From: Proteobacteria bacterium UBA6503 | Lineage (GTDB): Bacteria > Pseudomonadota > Alphaproteobacteria > UBA1280 > UBA6503 | Length of the DNA stretch: 64,000 bases | Assembly (NCBI GenBank): GCA_002436405.1 | Contig: DJLZ01000001.1 | Coordinates: 930,048-994,047, forward strand | Direction of reading: 5' to 3' | Shown: piece by piece, positions 1 to 7,770 of the stretch | How the letters are laid out: each line of letters begins with the position of its first letter | Numbering within the stretch: the first letter of the stretch is position 1 | The notes under the pieces: generated by a model | What the model saw: only the letters and a program-made list of their open reading frames with translations | Databases searched by the model: none | What the model was told of the DNA's origin: nothing | Position numbers and translations under genes: made by a program

Positions 1-880
1 GTTGGGCAACCTTCACAGCGGTGATTGTATCACTTAGCGTGCTGCTACCTGACTGCATATCAACCAGTACCATGTTGCCATGTGTTGCGGCTGAGCCTAG
101 CGTATCAAGGCGGTTAGTATCCATCAGCAGGCTTAGGGCCTGGGTTTCATTCAGGCCTGCGTCTTTAAGGGTATTCATAGCTTGCTTCATACCTGTTGCG
201 ATAGCTTCACGCATTTCGGCAATACCTTCACCCTGTAGCTTTTTCGATTCTTTTTCAGCACGGGCTACACCTACAAGCTCAATACGTTTTGCTTCGGCAA
301 TGTTTTCAGCAGCTTCTTTTTCACGGATTGAGGCAATCACGCGGTTAAAGGCGTCACGTACTTCAACGCTTGGCTGAGGTTCGTCAACCAGTACGTTTTC
401 AATGCTGAAACCAAAACGGGTAAAGCGCTCTTGTAGGGCTTGTTGTACTTGGTTTTCAATGTCGTCACGGTTTTGGTAAAGGTCCACCATGTCCATGCCT
501 GCAGCGGTTTGACGCACGTTGTTCAAAACGTAGCTGGTAATTTGCTGCTCTGAATCTTCAAGCTCGTAGTGGGCTTTAACAGCACCACGAGGGTCAGCGC
601 TTGCACGGTATTGCACTTTTACAGGCAACGTCATGAAGGCGTTGTCTTTCGTTTTAACCGAAACATCAGCACCAATTTCTTGCAGCTGTAGGTTTACAGT
701 GCCCACAACGTTGGTAATAGGCCATGGCATTTTAAAGCTTAGGCCTGGTAGGCGTGCATGCTCGTGTGGCTTACCAAAAGTTTCAAGAATTTTGGCACGT
801 TTACCCGGCACAATAATAATACATGTGATAGCCAATAGGCCTGCCACAACGTAAATAGTGGTTGAAAGTACAATATCCAT
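1..880 (-). CDS. SPFH/Band 7 (stomatin/HIR-like) membrane protein, 3' end outside window
   Basis: About 293 residues are visible; the C-terminus lies beyond the left edge. The ATG is at 878-880 on the minus strand. A single N-terminal membrane segment (about residues 3-22) is followed by an SPFH-like domain (PGKRAKILETFGKP, LPVKVQYRASADP, YVLNNVRQTAAGM) and then a long helical stretch rich in Ala, Glu and Lys (REKEAAENIAEAKRIE), the usual layout of flotillin/stomatin/HIR proteins. Family members form oligomeric rings that organise membrane microdomains or regulate proteases; the specific role here cannot be told. It lies upstream of no clear partner: the next gene, rlmB, is co-oriented and starts 700 bases further on. 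Family call is firm, subfamily (HIR-like) is a guess. Confidence 0.8.
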   Translation of the reverse strand, partial: MDIVLSTTIYVVAGLLAITCIIIVPGKRAKILETFGKPHEHARLPGLSFKMPWPITNVVGTVNLQLQEIGADVSVKTKDNAFMTLPVKVQYRASADPRGAVKAHYELEDSEQQITSYVLNNVRQTAAGMDMVDLYQNRDDIENQVQQALQERFTRFGFSIENVLVDEPQPSVEVRDAFNRVIASIREKEAAENIAEAKRIELVGVARAEKESKKLQGEGIAEMREAIATGMKQAMNTLKDAGLNETQALSLLMDTNRLDTLGSAATHGNMVLVDMQSGSSTLSDTITAVKVAQ

Positions 881-902
881 TAGTGAGCTTCCTTTTTATT
901 GA

Positions 903-1610
903 TTACTTTTTCGGGCGGCGGGCTTCGTAAAGGCTAATGCCAGCAGCAACCGAAACGTTAAGCGACTCAACCGAGCCCTGCATAGGCAGCTTGGCTAAAA
1001 AGTCGCATTTCTTTTTAATAAGGTCACGCAGGCCGTCGCCCTCGCTCCCCATAACAATAATAATCTTGCCGCCCATATCAACGCTATCAAGGGTTTGGTT
1101 GGCGTAGCCATCAAGGCCTACAACCCAGAAACCTTCTTTTTTAAGGTTCTCTAGGGTTTGGGCAAGGTTAGCCACGGCCACAAGCGGCGTGTCTTCAAAC
1201 GCACCAGCTGAGGCTTTAGCAATAATAGGTGAATCTTTTGAGCTATGCGCCGTTGGCACAATCACGCCTTTACAGCCAAAGGCGTTTGCTGAGCGCAAGC
1301 ACGCCCCCACGTTGTGCGGGTCGGTTACTTGGTCAAGCATCAGCAGAAGGTCAGCGTCGTAAAGATCTTTTACGTTCACTTGAGGTAGGTTGCCCACTTT
1401 AAGGGCTACACCTTGGTGCGGCTGTTGGGTCATTTTATCAAGGCGCTGACGATCAACAATCTGAAGTTTTAGGCCTGCTGTTTTTGCAAGGTCTTTGTAT
1501 TCATCTTCGTGTTGTTTTGTGGCTAGAATTTCAAATGTTTTACGGCGAGCACTTTTTAGCGCAGCCTTAACAGCATGGTGGCCGAACAGCCAAGTGTTAC
1601 TCTGACTCAT
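903..1610 (-). CDS. rlmB: 23S rRNA 2'-O-methyltransferase, RlmB/TrmH (SpoU) family
   Basis: 235 residues from the chosen ATG. RlmB methylates the ribose of a conserved guanosine in the 23S rRNA peptidyl-transferase region using S-adenosylmethionine. The N-terminal substrate-binding domain (from LFGHHAVKAAL) precedes the knotted SPOUT domain with DPHNVGACLRSANAFG (motif 1), IIVMGSEGDGL (motif 2) and SVESLNVSVAAGISLYEA (motif 3). The open frame extends upstream to an ATG at 1676, but the start at 1610 has GAAGGA just before it and begins MSQSNTWLFG, which matches family length, so the inner start is preferred. TrmH-type tRNA methylation is the less likely alternative. An AU-rich gap separates it from the PA2778-type gene upstream. 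Confidence 0.88.
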   Translation of the reverse strand: MSQSNTWLFGHHAVKAALKSARRKTFEILATKQHEDEYKDLAKTAGLKLQIVDRQRLDKMTQQPHQGVALKVGNLPQVNVKDLYDADLLLMLDQVTDPHNVGACLRSANAFGCKGVIVPTAHSSKDSPIIAKASAGAFEDTPLVAVANLAQTLENLKKEGFWVVGLDGYANQTLDSVDMGGKIIIVMGSEGDGLRDLIKKKCDFLAKLPMQGSVESLNVSVAAGISLYEARRPKK

Positions 1611-1727
1611 AGAAAATGGTCCTTCGTTTTTAGTATGGCAACAGTGTAAGAGGGGGGCTCGTTTTAGTAAAGACATTACTCGCCCAACGCTGTTTTTAAT
1701 GCCCTTAAAATACCCTCATCAAAATAC

Positions 1728-1764
1728 AAAAAAGCCGCCCTTTATATCATAAATCAGGCGGCTT
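1728..1764 (-). terminator. Rho-independent terminator after the PA2778-type gene
   Basis: On the minus strand, AAGCCGCC pairs with GGCGGCTT around a 17-base loop and is followed by a run of T. It sits 35 bases past the stop of the peptidase gene and ends the PA2779-PA2779-PA2778 operon before rlmB. Confidence 0.8.
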
Positions 1765-1798
1765 AAATGGGTTTTAAATAATTAAACTAAAACTTTAA

Positions 1799-2755
1799 TT
1801 ATTTATTATATACGCATAATTGGTAATAGCTATCTTGCAAGTTTGATTCATGTTCTTGCTTGTAAGGCTCAAGCAGTTTACAGGCTTCAGCATCACGGCG
1901 TTGGGCATGTAAACTATAGGCCAAATTGTTCACGGCATTCTCGTCACTTTCGTCAACAAGTGTCGCTTGACGGAAGTGCGCTTCGGCAGCTTCAAAGTTT
2001 TCTTTTAGCATCTCAATGTTGCCCATACCTAAGTACGCGCGTGAGCTGTTTGGAAACTCAGTCAGGATAACTTTGTACGACTGCATGGCTTTCTCGTAAA
2101 GGCCGGCACGCTCTAAACCTGCGGTCGCTTGAAGCAACTCAGTTTCAGAGGCCGTGGCGGGTAGGTCGCCTACCTTCACCATGGTGTAACCCCAAAAGCC
2201 TGCACGGCGCCAAGTTTTACCTACTAGGCTTACGGTTTGCCAAACGGCGCGGTCGTTTCCGCCGTGCACAAGTAGGCGGCCTTTAGCGGCCTCGTACCCT
2301 GTAAGCACGCTGTAGTGCCATTGTGGGTACCATTTGAAGGCAAGGTTCTGGAAGATAATAACGGGGTTGTCGGCAGCAATTTCTTTCATGGCATCGTTCA
2401 TGGTGTTTACGGGTGTGGCGAGGTAACCCAGGCGCTGCATCGCGCTTACCATATCGTGCTGGAAGGTGCCCTTACGGCCTGGTGTGTAAACCATGTTTGC
2501 GGCTTCTTGTTGGCGAAGGTCATCACCACGGAATTCAACCAAGGTTGTTAGTGCTGCAGGGCCACAGTAGTAATCATCCTGCGGAATAATCGGAACGTCT
2601 TTAATAGTATGACGCTCAGGGATGTATGGCAGCAGCTCGGCCAAGTCTGGTTGAGGGAAAGGCTTTGTACAGCCTGTAAGGGTAAGTAAAACGAAAAGAG
2701 AGAAGCCTGTAATAAGGCCTCTCTCATTCGCAATGTTCATAAGGTTTTTAAACAT
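1799..2755 (-). CDS. PA2778-family C39-like cysteine peptidase lipoprotein with TPR repeats
   Basis: 318 residues. A signal peptide ends in the lipobox LTGC (Cys29), so it is probably an outer- or inner-membrane lipoprotein facing the periplasm. The peptidase domain carries DDYYCGPAALT (nucleophile Cys64), QWHYSVLTGYE (His) and VHGGNDRA, the Cys-His-Asn/Asp pattern of C39-like peptidases. The last 110 residues contain TPR-like helices (LYEKAMQSYKVILTEFPNSS, GNIEMLKENFEAAEAHFRQA). In Pseudomonas and many other bacteria this protein is encoded beside a small PA2779 protein; here two copies of that partner lie immediately upstream, 16 bases away, which supports the call. The substrate of the family is not known to me. 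The gene is the last of a three-gene operon. Confidence 0.82.
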   Translation of the reverse strand: MFKNLMNIANERGLITGFSLFVLLTLTGCTKPFPQPDLAELLPYIPERHTIKDVPIIPQDDYYCGPAALTTLVEFRGDDLRQQEAANMVYTPGRKGTFQHDMVSAMQRLGYLATPVNTMNDAMKEIAADNPVIIFQNLAFKWYPQWHYSVLTGYEAAKGRLLVHGGNDRAVWQTVSLVGKTWRRAGFWGYTMVKVGDLPATASETELLQATAGLERAGLYEKAMQSYKVILTEFPNSSRAYLGMGNIEMLKENFEAAEAHFRQATLVDESDENAVNNLAYSLHAQRRDAEACKLLEPYKQEHESNLQDSYYQLCVYNK

Positions 2756-2771
2756 TATTTGCCATTAATTA

Positions 2772-3158
2772 TTAATCATCAAAGTCGTAAGCATCAGTTT
2801 CGCCTACAAGGTCAGTGATCAATAGTACAACAAAAACAAACAATGCGGCACCGATAATAATACCTACGGCACCTTCACCTGCAGGAATTGCATCCAGCTC
2901 GGTCTTAAGTTGCTCAATCTGGCTTGGTGAAAGCATCGCAAGACGTTCTTTCACTTCGTCAGCTGAAACACCTTGTGCTTCAAGGGCTGCTTGGAACTGC
3001 TTTTTATCAAGAGCGGCTTCAATGTCAGCACGGTACTGAGTTGTTTGCTGCGTTTGGAAGGCTTGTGTGCTTGGCACGTAAGCCGCATGCGCAGTTGATG
3101 TTACAAGCATGCTGGCCATCAGCACGCCACCAGTTAGTAGTTTAAGTGACTTATTCAT
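2772..3158 (-). CDS. PA2779-family small membrane protein, copy 2
   Basis: 128 residues: signal peptide (MNKSLKLLTGG to AHAA), a soluble helical middle (YRADIEAALDKKQFQAALE, DEVKERLAMLSPSQIEQLK), a glycine-rich turn, one C-terminal membrane helix (VGIIIGAALFVFVVLLITD) and an acidic tail DAYDFDD. This is the PA2779 layout, consistent with the PA2778-type peptidase next door. It may be a substrate or membrane anchor partner of that peptidase (inference). It is about four-fifths identical by eye to the gene directly upstream, so the pair arose by tandem duplication. A short 33-base spacer separates the two copies. Confidence 0.8.
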   Translation of the reverse strand: MNKSLKLLTGGVLMASMLVTSTAHAAYVPSTQAFQTQQTTQYRADIEAALDKKQFQAALEAQGVSADEVKERLAMLSPSQIEQLKTELDAIPAGEGAVGIIIGAALFVFVVLLITDLVGETDAYDFDD

Positions 3159-3191
3159 AATAGTAGTCCTTTCTTAAAGTCGTTGTTTTGA

Positions 3192-3578
3192 TTAGTCGTC
3201 AAAGTCGTATACGTCAGTTGCATCAACAAGGTCGGTAATCAACAGAACGATAAATACAAATACAGCTGCACCAACAATGGCACCAATAGCACCTTCACCA
3301 GCAGGCATAGAGTCTAGCTGTGTTTTAAGTTGTTCGATCTGGCTTGGCGTTAGCATGGCAAGACGTTCCTTCACTTCATCAGGTGAAACACCTTGCGCTT
3401 CTAGCGCATCGCGAAACTGTTGTTTATCAAGACTTGCAGCAATATCAGCACGGTATTGTGTTGTTTGCTGTGTTTCAAAAGCTTGCGTGCTTGGCACGTA
3501 AGCCGCGTGGGCAGTTGAGCATGTTAGCATGCTGGCCATCAGTAGGCCCCCCGTTAGTAGCTTGAATGATTTTTTCAT
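3192..3578 (-). CDS. PA2779-family small membrane protein, copy 1
   Basis: 128 residues, the same length and architecture as the downstream copy: signal peptide, helical middle (DEVKERLAMLTPSQIEQLK), PAGEGAIG turn, one C-terminal membrane helix and the tail DVYDFDD. The central segment and C-terminus are nearly unchanged between copies; the first helix and the signal peptide differ most, and this copy has a Cys in the signal peptide (LTCSTAHA). It is the first gene of the operon and has an EcfG-type promoter 37-62 bases upstream, suggesting stress induction of the whole peptidase set. Confidence 0.8.
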   Translation of the reverse strand: MKKSFKLLTGGLLMASMLTCSTAHAAYVPSTQAFETQQTTQYRADIAASLDKQQFRDALEAQGVSPDEVKERLAMLTPSQIEQLKTQLDSMPAGEGAIGAIVGAAVFVFIVLLITDLVDATDVYDFDD

Positions 3579-3614
3579 TTTATTCTCCTAGCTTAATTGG
3601 CTCGTACTGTACCT

Positions 3615-3640
3615 AACGTATGGTGCCGAACAAAAGTTCC
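3615..3640 (-). promoter_or_regulatory. EcfG-type general stress promoter (PA2779/PA2778 operon)
   Basis: Minus strand: GGAAC, 17 bases, CGTT. This matches the alphaproteobacterial EcfG -35/-10 consensus. The first gene of the operon starts 37 bases downstream. It is one of six such sites in the window. Confidence 0.65.
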
Positions 3641-3713
3641 GCAATTTTTTGAAAATTGACATAGCGCTATAACAAGGCGTACCCTAGGCAAAACAAGAAC
3701 TTGGTATATTTTT

Positions 3714-4499
3714 ATGGAAATTTTAGGTTATTTTGCCGCCTTTATTATGGGGGCTGTGCTCGGTAGTTTGGGCGGTGGTGGTTCAATCCTCACCGTACCG
3801 ATTTTGGTGTACTTGATGAAAGTCCCTCCGGTTGTAGCAACGGGGTACTCGCTACTGATTGTGGGTGCTGCTGCCGCATACGGTGCGCTGCGCTATTGGC
3901 GCAAAGGGCGTTTAAATGTAAAGCCTGCACTGACCTTTGCTGTGCCTTCGGTTATTGCAGTGTATTTAACCCGTGCCTACCTTGTACCAAATATGCCTGA
4001 CCCATTAGTTTCGTCGCCTATCGTAATTGCTAAGGGCACATTTATTATGGTGCTGTTTGCAGTGCTAATGGTTGCGGCCGCTTTAATGATGCTACGCAAT
4101 GCCCGCAGCCTTACACCCCCTAAAGAGCTGAGCTACAATATGCCGCTTATTATTATCGAAGGCGCCATTGTGGGTATGGCCACGGGTATTCTTGGGGCAG
4201 GGGGCGGCTTTTTGATTATCCCTGCGCTAGTGCTCTTGATGGGGATGCCGATGAAGGATGCCGTTGGTGCTTCGCTGCTGATTATTGCGCTAAAATCACT
4301 TATTGGTTTTATGGGGGATGTGCAGGCGGGGATTCATCTTGAGTTACCCATGCTCGCCATTTTCTTTGGTGCTACGTTTATGGGTATGTTTGCTGCGACC
4401 CAACTGTGCGATAAATTTGACGGGAAAAAGCTGCAAAAAGCGTTTGCCTATTTTACACTTGTTATTGCCGCCATCATTTTACTAAAAGAACTGTTTTAA
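3714..4499 (+). CDS. TauE/SafE (TSUP) family sulfur-anion exporter
   Basis: 261 residues, almost all membrane-embedded (about eight helices). Two-fold related halves each begin with the glycine-rich family motif: FIMGAVLGSLGGGGSILTVP near the N-terminus and AIVGMATGILGAGGGFLIIP in the middle. TSUP proteins move sulfite, thiosulfate, sulfoacetate or related anions across the inner membrane. The next gene, 12 bases on, is an ETHE1/Blh-like hydrolase, a pairing known from sulfide-detoxification loci (for example BigR-controlled operons), so a sulfite or thiosulfate efflux role is likely. The ATG has only a weak ribosome site. A TTGACA element lies at 3656. Confidence 0.82.
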   Translation: MEILGYFAAFIMGAVLGSLGGGGSILTVPILVYLMKVPPVVATGYSLLIVGAAAAYGALRYWRKGRLNVKPALTFAVPSVIAVYLTRAYLVPNMPDPLVSSPIVIAKGTFIMVLFAVLMVAAALMMLRNARSLTPPKELSYNMPLIIIEGAIVGMATGILGAGGGFLIIPALVLLMGMPMKDAVGASLLIIALKSLIGFMGDVQAGIHLELPMLAIFFGATFMGMFAATQLCDKFDGKKLQKAFAYFTLVIAAIILLKELF

Positions 4500-4511
4500 A
4501 GGACATTTGCT

Positions 4512-5375
4512 ATGACCTACCACGTTGAAAGCTTTTACGATAATCAAACCAGCACCTTTACCCATGTGGTGGTAGATGAAAGCACAAAGCAGTGCGCTGT
4601 GATTGATTCGGTTTTAGATTACGACCAAGACGCTGCAAAGTTTAGCACCACAAACGCTGATAAGGTGATTGCTTATATTAAAGGTAAGGGCCTAACCAAC
4701 CAATGGCTGCTCGAGACCCATATTCATGCCGATCACATTACGGGAGCTTTTTACCTTAAGCAGCATATTGGCGGTAAAACTGCCATTGGCACAGGTATTA
4801 AAAAGGTGCTTGAAACTTGGGTGCCGCTATTTGAAACCGAAGGCGATACACCCCTAACAGGCGATCAGTTTGACCAGCTATTTGCTGATGGCGATACCTT
4901 TAAAATTGGTAACCTAAACGTACGTGTTATGCACACACCTGGCCACACGCCAGCATGTGCAACATATGTTGTTGAAGACGAAGTTGCCTTTGTGGGTGAT
5001 ACTATTTTTAACCCGAACCTTGGCACAGCACGTTGTGACTTCCCCGGTGGCAGTGCGCACGACCTTTATCAGTCAATCCAGAAGCTTTATGCCCTGGGTG
5101 ATGACGTGGTTTTATACCTCTGCCATGACTACCCTAAAGGTGACGATAAACCGCTAGTTAAAATTAGTGTGGCTGACCAAAAGAATCAGAACATTATGCT
5201 GGATGCGCAAACATCGGAGGCCGACTACATTAACCGCCGTGAAGCACGCGACAAAACCTTGGCAGTTCCAAAACTTTTGTTACCCTCAATCCAGACGAAC
5301 ATGCGGTTAGGTAGCTTTGGGCCAAAGCATGCCAACGGCATTCAGTATATTAAAATACCAATTAATGTTTTGTAG
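4512..5375 (+). CDS. MBL-fold persulfide dioxygenase-like hydrolase (ETHE1/Blh type)
   Basis: 287 residues. The metallo-beta-lactamase metal motif is THIHADH (His70, His72, Asp74, His75), with further ligands in HTPGHTPACATY, FVGDTIF and LCHDYP. In the ETHE1/Blh group only one iron is bound and glutathione persulfide is oxidised to sulfite. That activity would feed the sulfite-type exporter encoded just upstream, which supports the assignment over glyoxalase II. Unlike some Blh proteins it has no fused DUF442/rhodanese domain. Good Shine-Dalgarno (AAAGGACA) before the ATG. Confidence 0.82.
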   Translation: MTYHVESFYDNQTSTFTHVVVDESTKQCAVIDSVLDYDQDAAKFSTTNADKVIAYIKGKGLTNQWLLETHIHADHITGAFYLKQHIGGKTAIGTGIKKVLETWVPLFETEGDTPLTGDQFDQLFADGDTFKIGNLNVRVMHTPGHTPACATYVVEDEVAFVGDTIFNPNLGTARCDFPGGSAHDLYQSIQKLYALGDDVVLYLCHDYPKGDDKPLVKISVADQKNQNIMLDAQTSEADYINRREARDKTLAVPKLLLPSIQTNMRLGSFGPKHANGIQYIKIPINVL

Positions 5376-5386
5376 ATAGGCTATAT

Positions 5387-5662
5387 ATGAAAAGCATTGT
5401 CATTCTTCTGGGTATTATCGCCGTCGCTACGCCACTGGTAGCCGAAGCACGTAGCCCACACCTTAAAGAGCATAGCCACTGCAACAAGGCAAAAGCATGG
5501 GAAGGGCAGGACATCAAAGACATTATGCCCAAAGTGAAAGCCACCAAGCACCCGTACCGCGTTGTACCCGAGCATGGCAGCATGACCGACGACTTAGTAA
5601 CTGACCGCCTCACCATCATTATTGATGACGAAGGCACTATTCTTGATATTTCATGCCGTTAA
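5387..5662 (+). CDS. I78-family peptidase inhibitor-like secreted protein, copy 1
   Basis: 91 residues: signal peptide (to about VAEARS), then a compact domain with an early Cys (HCNKAKAW), EGQDIKDIMPKV, YRVVPEHGSMTDDL, TDRLTIIIDDEGTILDISC. The order Cys, hydrophobic-Gly-Gln, Arg-Val-hydrophobic, DRL-hydrophobic, Gly-x-Ile, final Cys is that of I78 (Aspergillus elastase inhibitor-like) proteins, which block serine proteases; the two Cys may form a disulfide. It follows the hydrolase gene by 11 bases and is followed by a paralogue 17 bases on, so it is probably co-transcribed. Function is inferred from the family only. Confidence 0.7.
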   Translation: MKSIVILLGIIAVATPLVAEARSPHLKEHSHCNKAKAWEGQDIKDIMPKVKATKHPYRVVPEHGSMTDDLVTDRLTIIIDDEGTILDISCR

Positions 5663-5679
5663 AGAAGGGGTTTTGAAGA

Positions 5680-5955
5680 ATGAATAAGCTATTTGCACTT
5701 GCCGTGCTGTTAACTGCCTTTGCCTCAACAACGGCTGAAGCCCGTAGCCCTTTTCGTGAGTTGGAGGCTAAACCATGTAACTACGAACATTTTGTGGGGC
5801 AAAACGTTGAAAGCATTATGCCTGAGGTTGAAGCCACTGACCGCCCATACCGTGTGATTGGTGAAAAAGGCGTTATGACCATGGATCATAACCCCAACCG
5901 CATCACAATTATTGTAAGCGACGAGCAAGAAGTACTTAAAGTTTCGTGTGGGTAG
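5680..5955 (+). CDS. I78-family peptidase inhibitor-like secreted protein, copy 2
   Basis: 91 residues, a paralogue of the gene upstream with the same length. Signal peptide MNKLFALAVLLTAFA to AEARS; mature part with PCNYEHFVGQNVESIMPEV, YRVIGEKGVMTMD, PNRITIIVSDEQEVLKVSCG. The VGQ...RVI...DRLNI-like core and terminal CG are typical I78 features. AGAAGGGG precedes the ATG. It ends two bases before the convergent lysozyme-inhibitor gene. The two copies differ mostly at surface and loop positions, as expected if they target different proteases (inference). Confidence 0.72.
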   Translation: MNKLFALAVLLTAFASTTAEARSPFRELEAKPCNYEHFVGQNVESIMPEVEATDRPYRVIGEKGVMTMDHNPNRITIIVSDEQEVLKVSCG

Positions 5956-5957
5956 GC

Positions 5958-6581
5958 TTAAAGCGGGCGGTTGCCTTCAGCGCCTGTGCATTGTAGTGGG
6001 TCTTTATCAATATCTTTCAAGAACATGCGTTCGCTGCCTTTGGTCCACCAGTATTGGCCAAAGGGGCCTTCGTATTTGCGGCCGCTTGCAGCTGGCACCG
6101 CTTTAAAGACCGAGCGTAACTCTTCATATTCCACTGTCACCACTGGGTGGTCGGTCTGGAAGTAAGTCACTTTCACAGTTTCGCCGCCGCAGGTGTATGT
6201 TTCAGGCGAGTGGGTAGGGGGCACAAGCCACCACTGGGCCTCAAGCTCAGCTACACGGGTAGTGTACATTTGCATAAGGCATTCTTTTGGGGTGGTATCA
6301 ATAACGTCAAGGCAGTTTTGGCGGCTTGCGAGCCAGCCTGAATGGTCGCCAACGATTTGCTCTTTTTCAGGGGCTGTTAGCTTAAGTTCTTCTGCTTTGG
6401 TAATTACACGGTTAATGGTGGTAATTGCACGTTGGTGCAGGGCCATAAGCTCTGTGTTTTCGCACAGCACTTGGTCAACGGTGCCGGCTTCACAGTCAAG
6501 CAAGGGTTTGGTGGCAAAGGCAGGCTGCGCAAACATTAGGGCGGCTGCGGCTGTTAAAGCAAAAGAAAATGTTAAGCGCAT
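5958..6581 (-). CDS. Exported lysozyme-inhibitor-like protein: LprI/DUF1311 domain plus MliC domain
   Basis: 208 residues from the chosen start. A signal peptide (ending QPAFA) is followed by a DUF1311/LprI-like helical domain with paired Cys (LDCEAGTVDQVLCENTEL, WLASRQNC, CLMQMYTTRVAELE) and then a MliC-like beta domain (YTCGGETVKVTYF, AASGRKYEGPFGQYWWTKG, C-terminal Cys). Both domain types are known or proposed to inhibit c-type lysozyme, so the protein probably protects peptidoglycan in the periplasm. The frame opens at 6593, but the second ATG (6581) has TGAGG eight bases upstream and gives the better signal peptide. It faces the two I78 inhibitor genes convergently with no visible terminator. 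Confidence 0.75.
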   Translation of the reverse strand: MRLTFSFALTAAAALMFAQPAFATKPLLDCEAGTVDQVLCENTELMALHQRAITTINRVITKAEELKLTAPEKEQIVGDHSGWLASRQNCLDVIDTTPKECLMQMYTTRVAELEAQWWLVPPTHSPETYTCGGETVKVTYFQTDHPVVTVEYEELRSVFKAVPAASGRKYEGPFGQYWWTKGSERMFLKDIDKDPLQCTGAEGNRPL

Positions 6582-6722
6582 GTGAAACCTCATAAGTTAT
6601 TGTGTGGTCGTTAAAATATTGTGCCACAGAGTTTGTATGGGATGCATCAATAATTATAGGTGGCATATTTCTTGCTTGTACAACTATTGAATATTCAACA
6701 GTTTGCAAACGAAAGAAAGCCT

Positions 6723-7667
6723 ATGTCAGTTCCCATTATACCGCCATTTTCTAACCAATCATATTTGGCCCAAGGGGTTAGCCAAGGTGTTGGCCAAGGG
6801 GTTAGTGTTAAGCAAGATGATGTTCAGATTGCTTTTCCTGATGTTGCGCAAGGGAAGGGACAACAGAGCTCTTCTCAAGAAGGAAGCAAGGCACAACTGG
6901 TTTCAAAGCTGATGTCGAGCGAGACTATTGCCGCTATTTTTAATGCTGATAAACAAGGCTCTATGGATACAGGTATTGTAGACAATACCCCTCAAGCACC
7001 TACAGCGGGTGATATCGCCAAAGAGAAGTTTGTGGCTTACATGCAAATGCGCCCAGAAGAGCTGTTCTTTACCCTGAAGCTAGAGTCTAAGCTTCAAGAG
7101 ATGGGCATGACTATGGAACAGTTTGAAGCCCTACCACCTGAAGAGCAGGAAAAGATTATTGCCGAAGTTAAAGCTGAAATTACTGAAGAAGCTCGTAAAC
7201 GTGCTGAACAAAAAGTAGAAGAGGCCCGCTTAGCACACTCAGCCCAGCAGGCTGCAAAAGACCTACAGCCAGACTCTGCTAAATCAGAAGATAATGAAGA
7301 GAAGGTTTCTGAGCTAGAAAAACTAGCTATGCGTCTAAGCGAAAATAATAAGGCTGAAAAAGAAGGCCGTGACCCCCTAGACTTTAAAAACCTGACCCGT
7401 GCTGAAATTGAAAAAGCAGGGAATGAACTTTTCCGTAATGGCGAGATTACTCTAGAAGAGCTTTTCAGATTCCAACACCCTGATGGCAAACTGATGAAAG
7501 TGAATGGCCAAGGGAAGGGACTAAACCCTAACGACCCTATTGATTTTGTAGCGGCGACTAAGCAAGCCATTATCGATATGGAAGAAACTGGCCACGCCCA
7601 AACAAGCCCACATACCTATGATGTTCTAAAAGGTCTTTACGACAAACTGACCGACTGGACAACCTAG
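6723..7667 (+). CDS. Hypothetical hydrophilic coiled-coil protein
   Basis: 314 residues from the ATG at 6723, which follows GAAAGAAAG; the frame opens 63 bases earlier. I do not recognise a family. The N-terminus contains a short repeat (GVSQGVGQGVSV) and is Gln/Ser-rich and probably disordered; there is no signal peptide or membrane segment. Residues about 110-240 are strongly helical and charged (MRPEELFFTLKLESKLQEMG, LPPEEQEKIIAEVKAEI, EEARKRAEQKVEEARLAH), a likely coiled coil. The C-terminal part (LTRAEIEKAGNELFRNGEIT, VAATKQAIIDMEETGH) looks like a small helical domain. It stands alone between a divergent exported protein and an ABC exporter operon. Confidence 0.6.
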   Translation: MSVPIIPPFSNQSYLAQGVSQGVGQGVSVKQDDVQIAFPDVAQGKGQQSSSQEGSKAQLVSKLMSSETIAAIFNADKQGSMDTGIVDNTPQAPTAGDIAKEKFVAYMQMRPEELFFTLKLESKLQEMGMTMEQFEALPPEEQEKIIAEVKAEITEEARKRAEQKVEEARLAHSAQQAAKDLQPDSAKSEDNEEKVSELEKLAMRLSENNKAEKEGRDPLDFKNLTRAEIEKAGNELFRNGEITLEELFRFQHPDGKLMKVNGQGKGLNPNDPIDFVAATKQAIIDMEETGHAQTSPHTYDVLKGLYDKLTDWTT

Positions 7668-7702
7668 AGAATATTCAATATATGGCAGAAACTACTTGGT
7701 TA

Positions 7703-7769
7703 TAGGCACCTTACCCCTGTATGATGTTGAAACTCAGCGGGGGGCTAAGTTAATAATAAAAGGTGCCTA
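7703..7769 (+). promoter_or_regulatory. Inverted repeat that can sequester the ABC transporter ribosome site
   Basis: TAGGCACCTT (7703-7712) is perfectly complementary to AAGGTGCCTA (7760-7769), and the second arm contains the Shine-Dalgarno AAGGTG directly before the ATG at 7771. Between the arms CCCCTG (from 7714) can pair with part of CAGCGGGG. The arrangement suggests a translational switch in the leader mRNA; no known riboswitch class is recognised. Confidence 0.45.
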
Positions 7770-7770
7770 G

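Noticed and set aside
21..854. Two plus-strand frames opposite the SPFH gene.
   Set aside because: Antisense of a clearly conserved SPFH protein; no start signals.
7703..7769. Assignment of the leader structure to a known riboswitch (yybP-ykoY, guanidine, preQ1).
   Set aside because: None of the consensus segments of these classes could be found; kept only as an unnamed inverted repeat.
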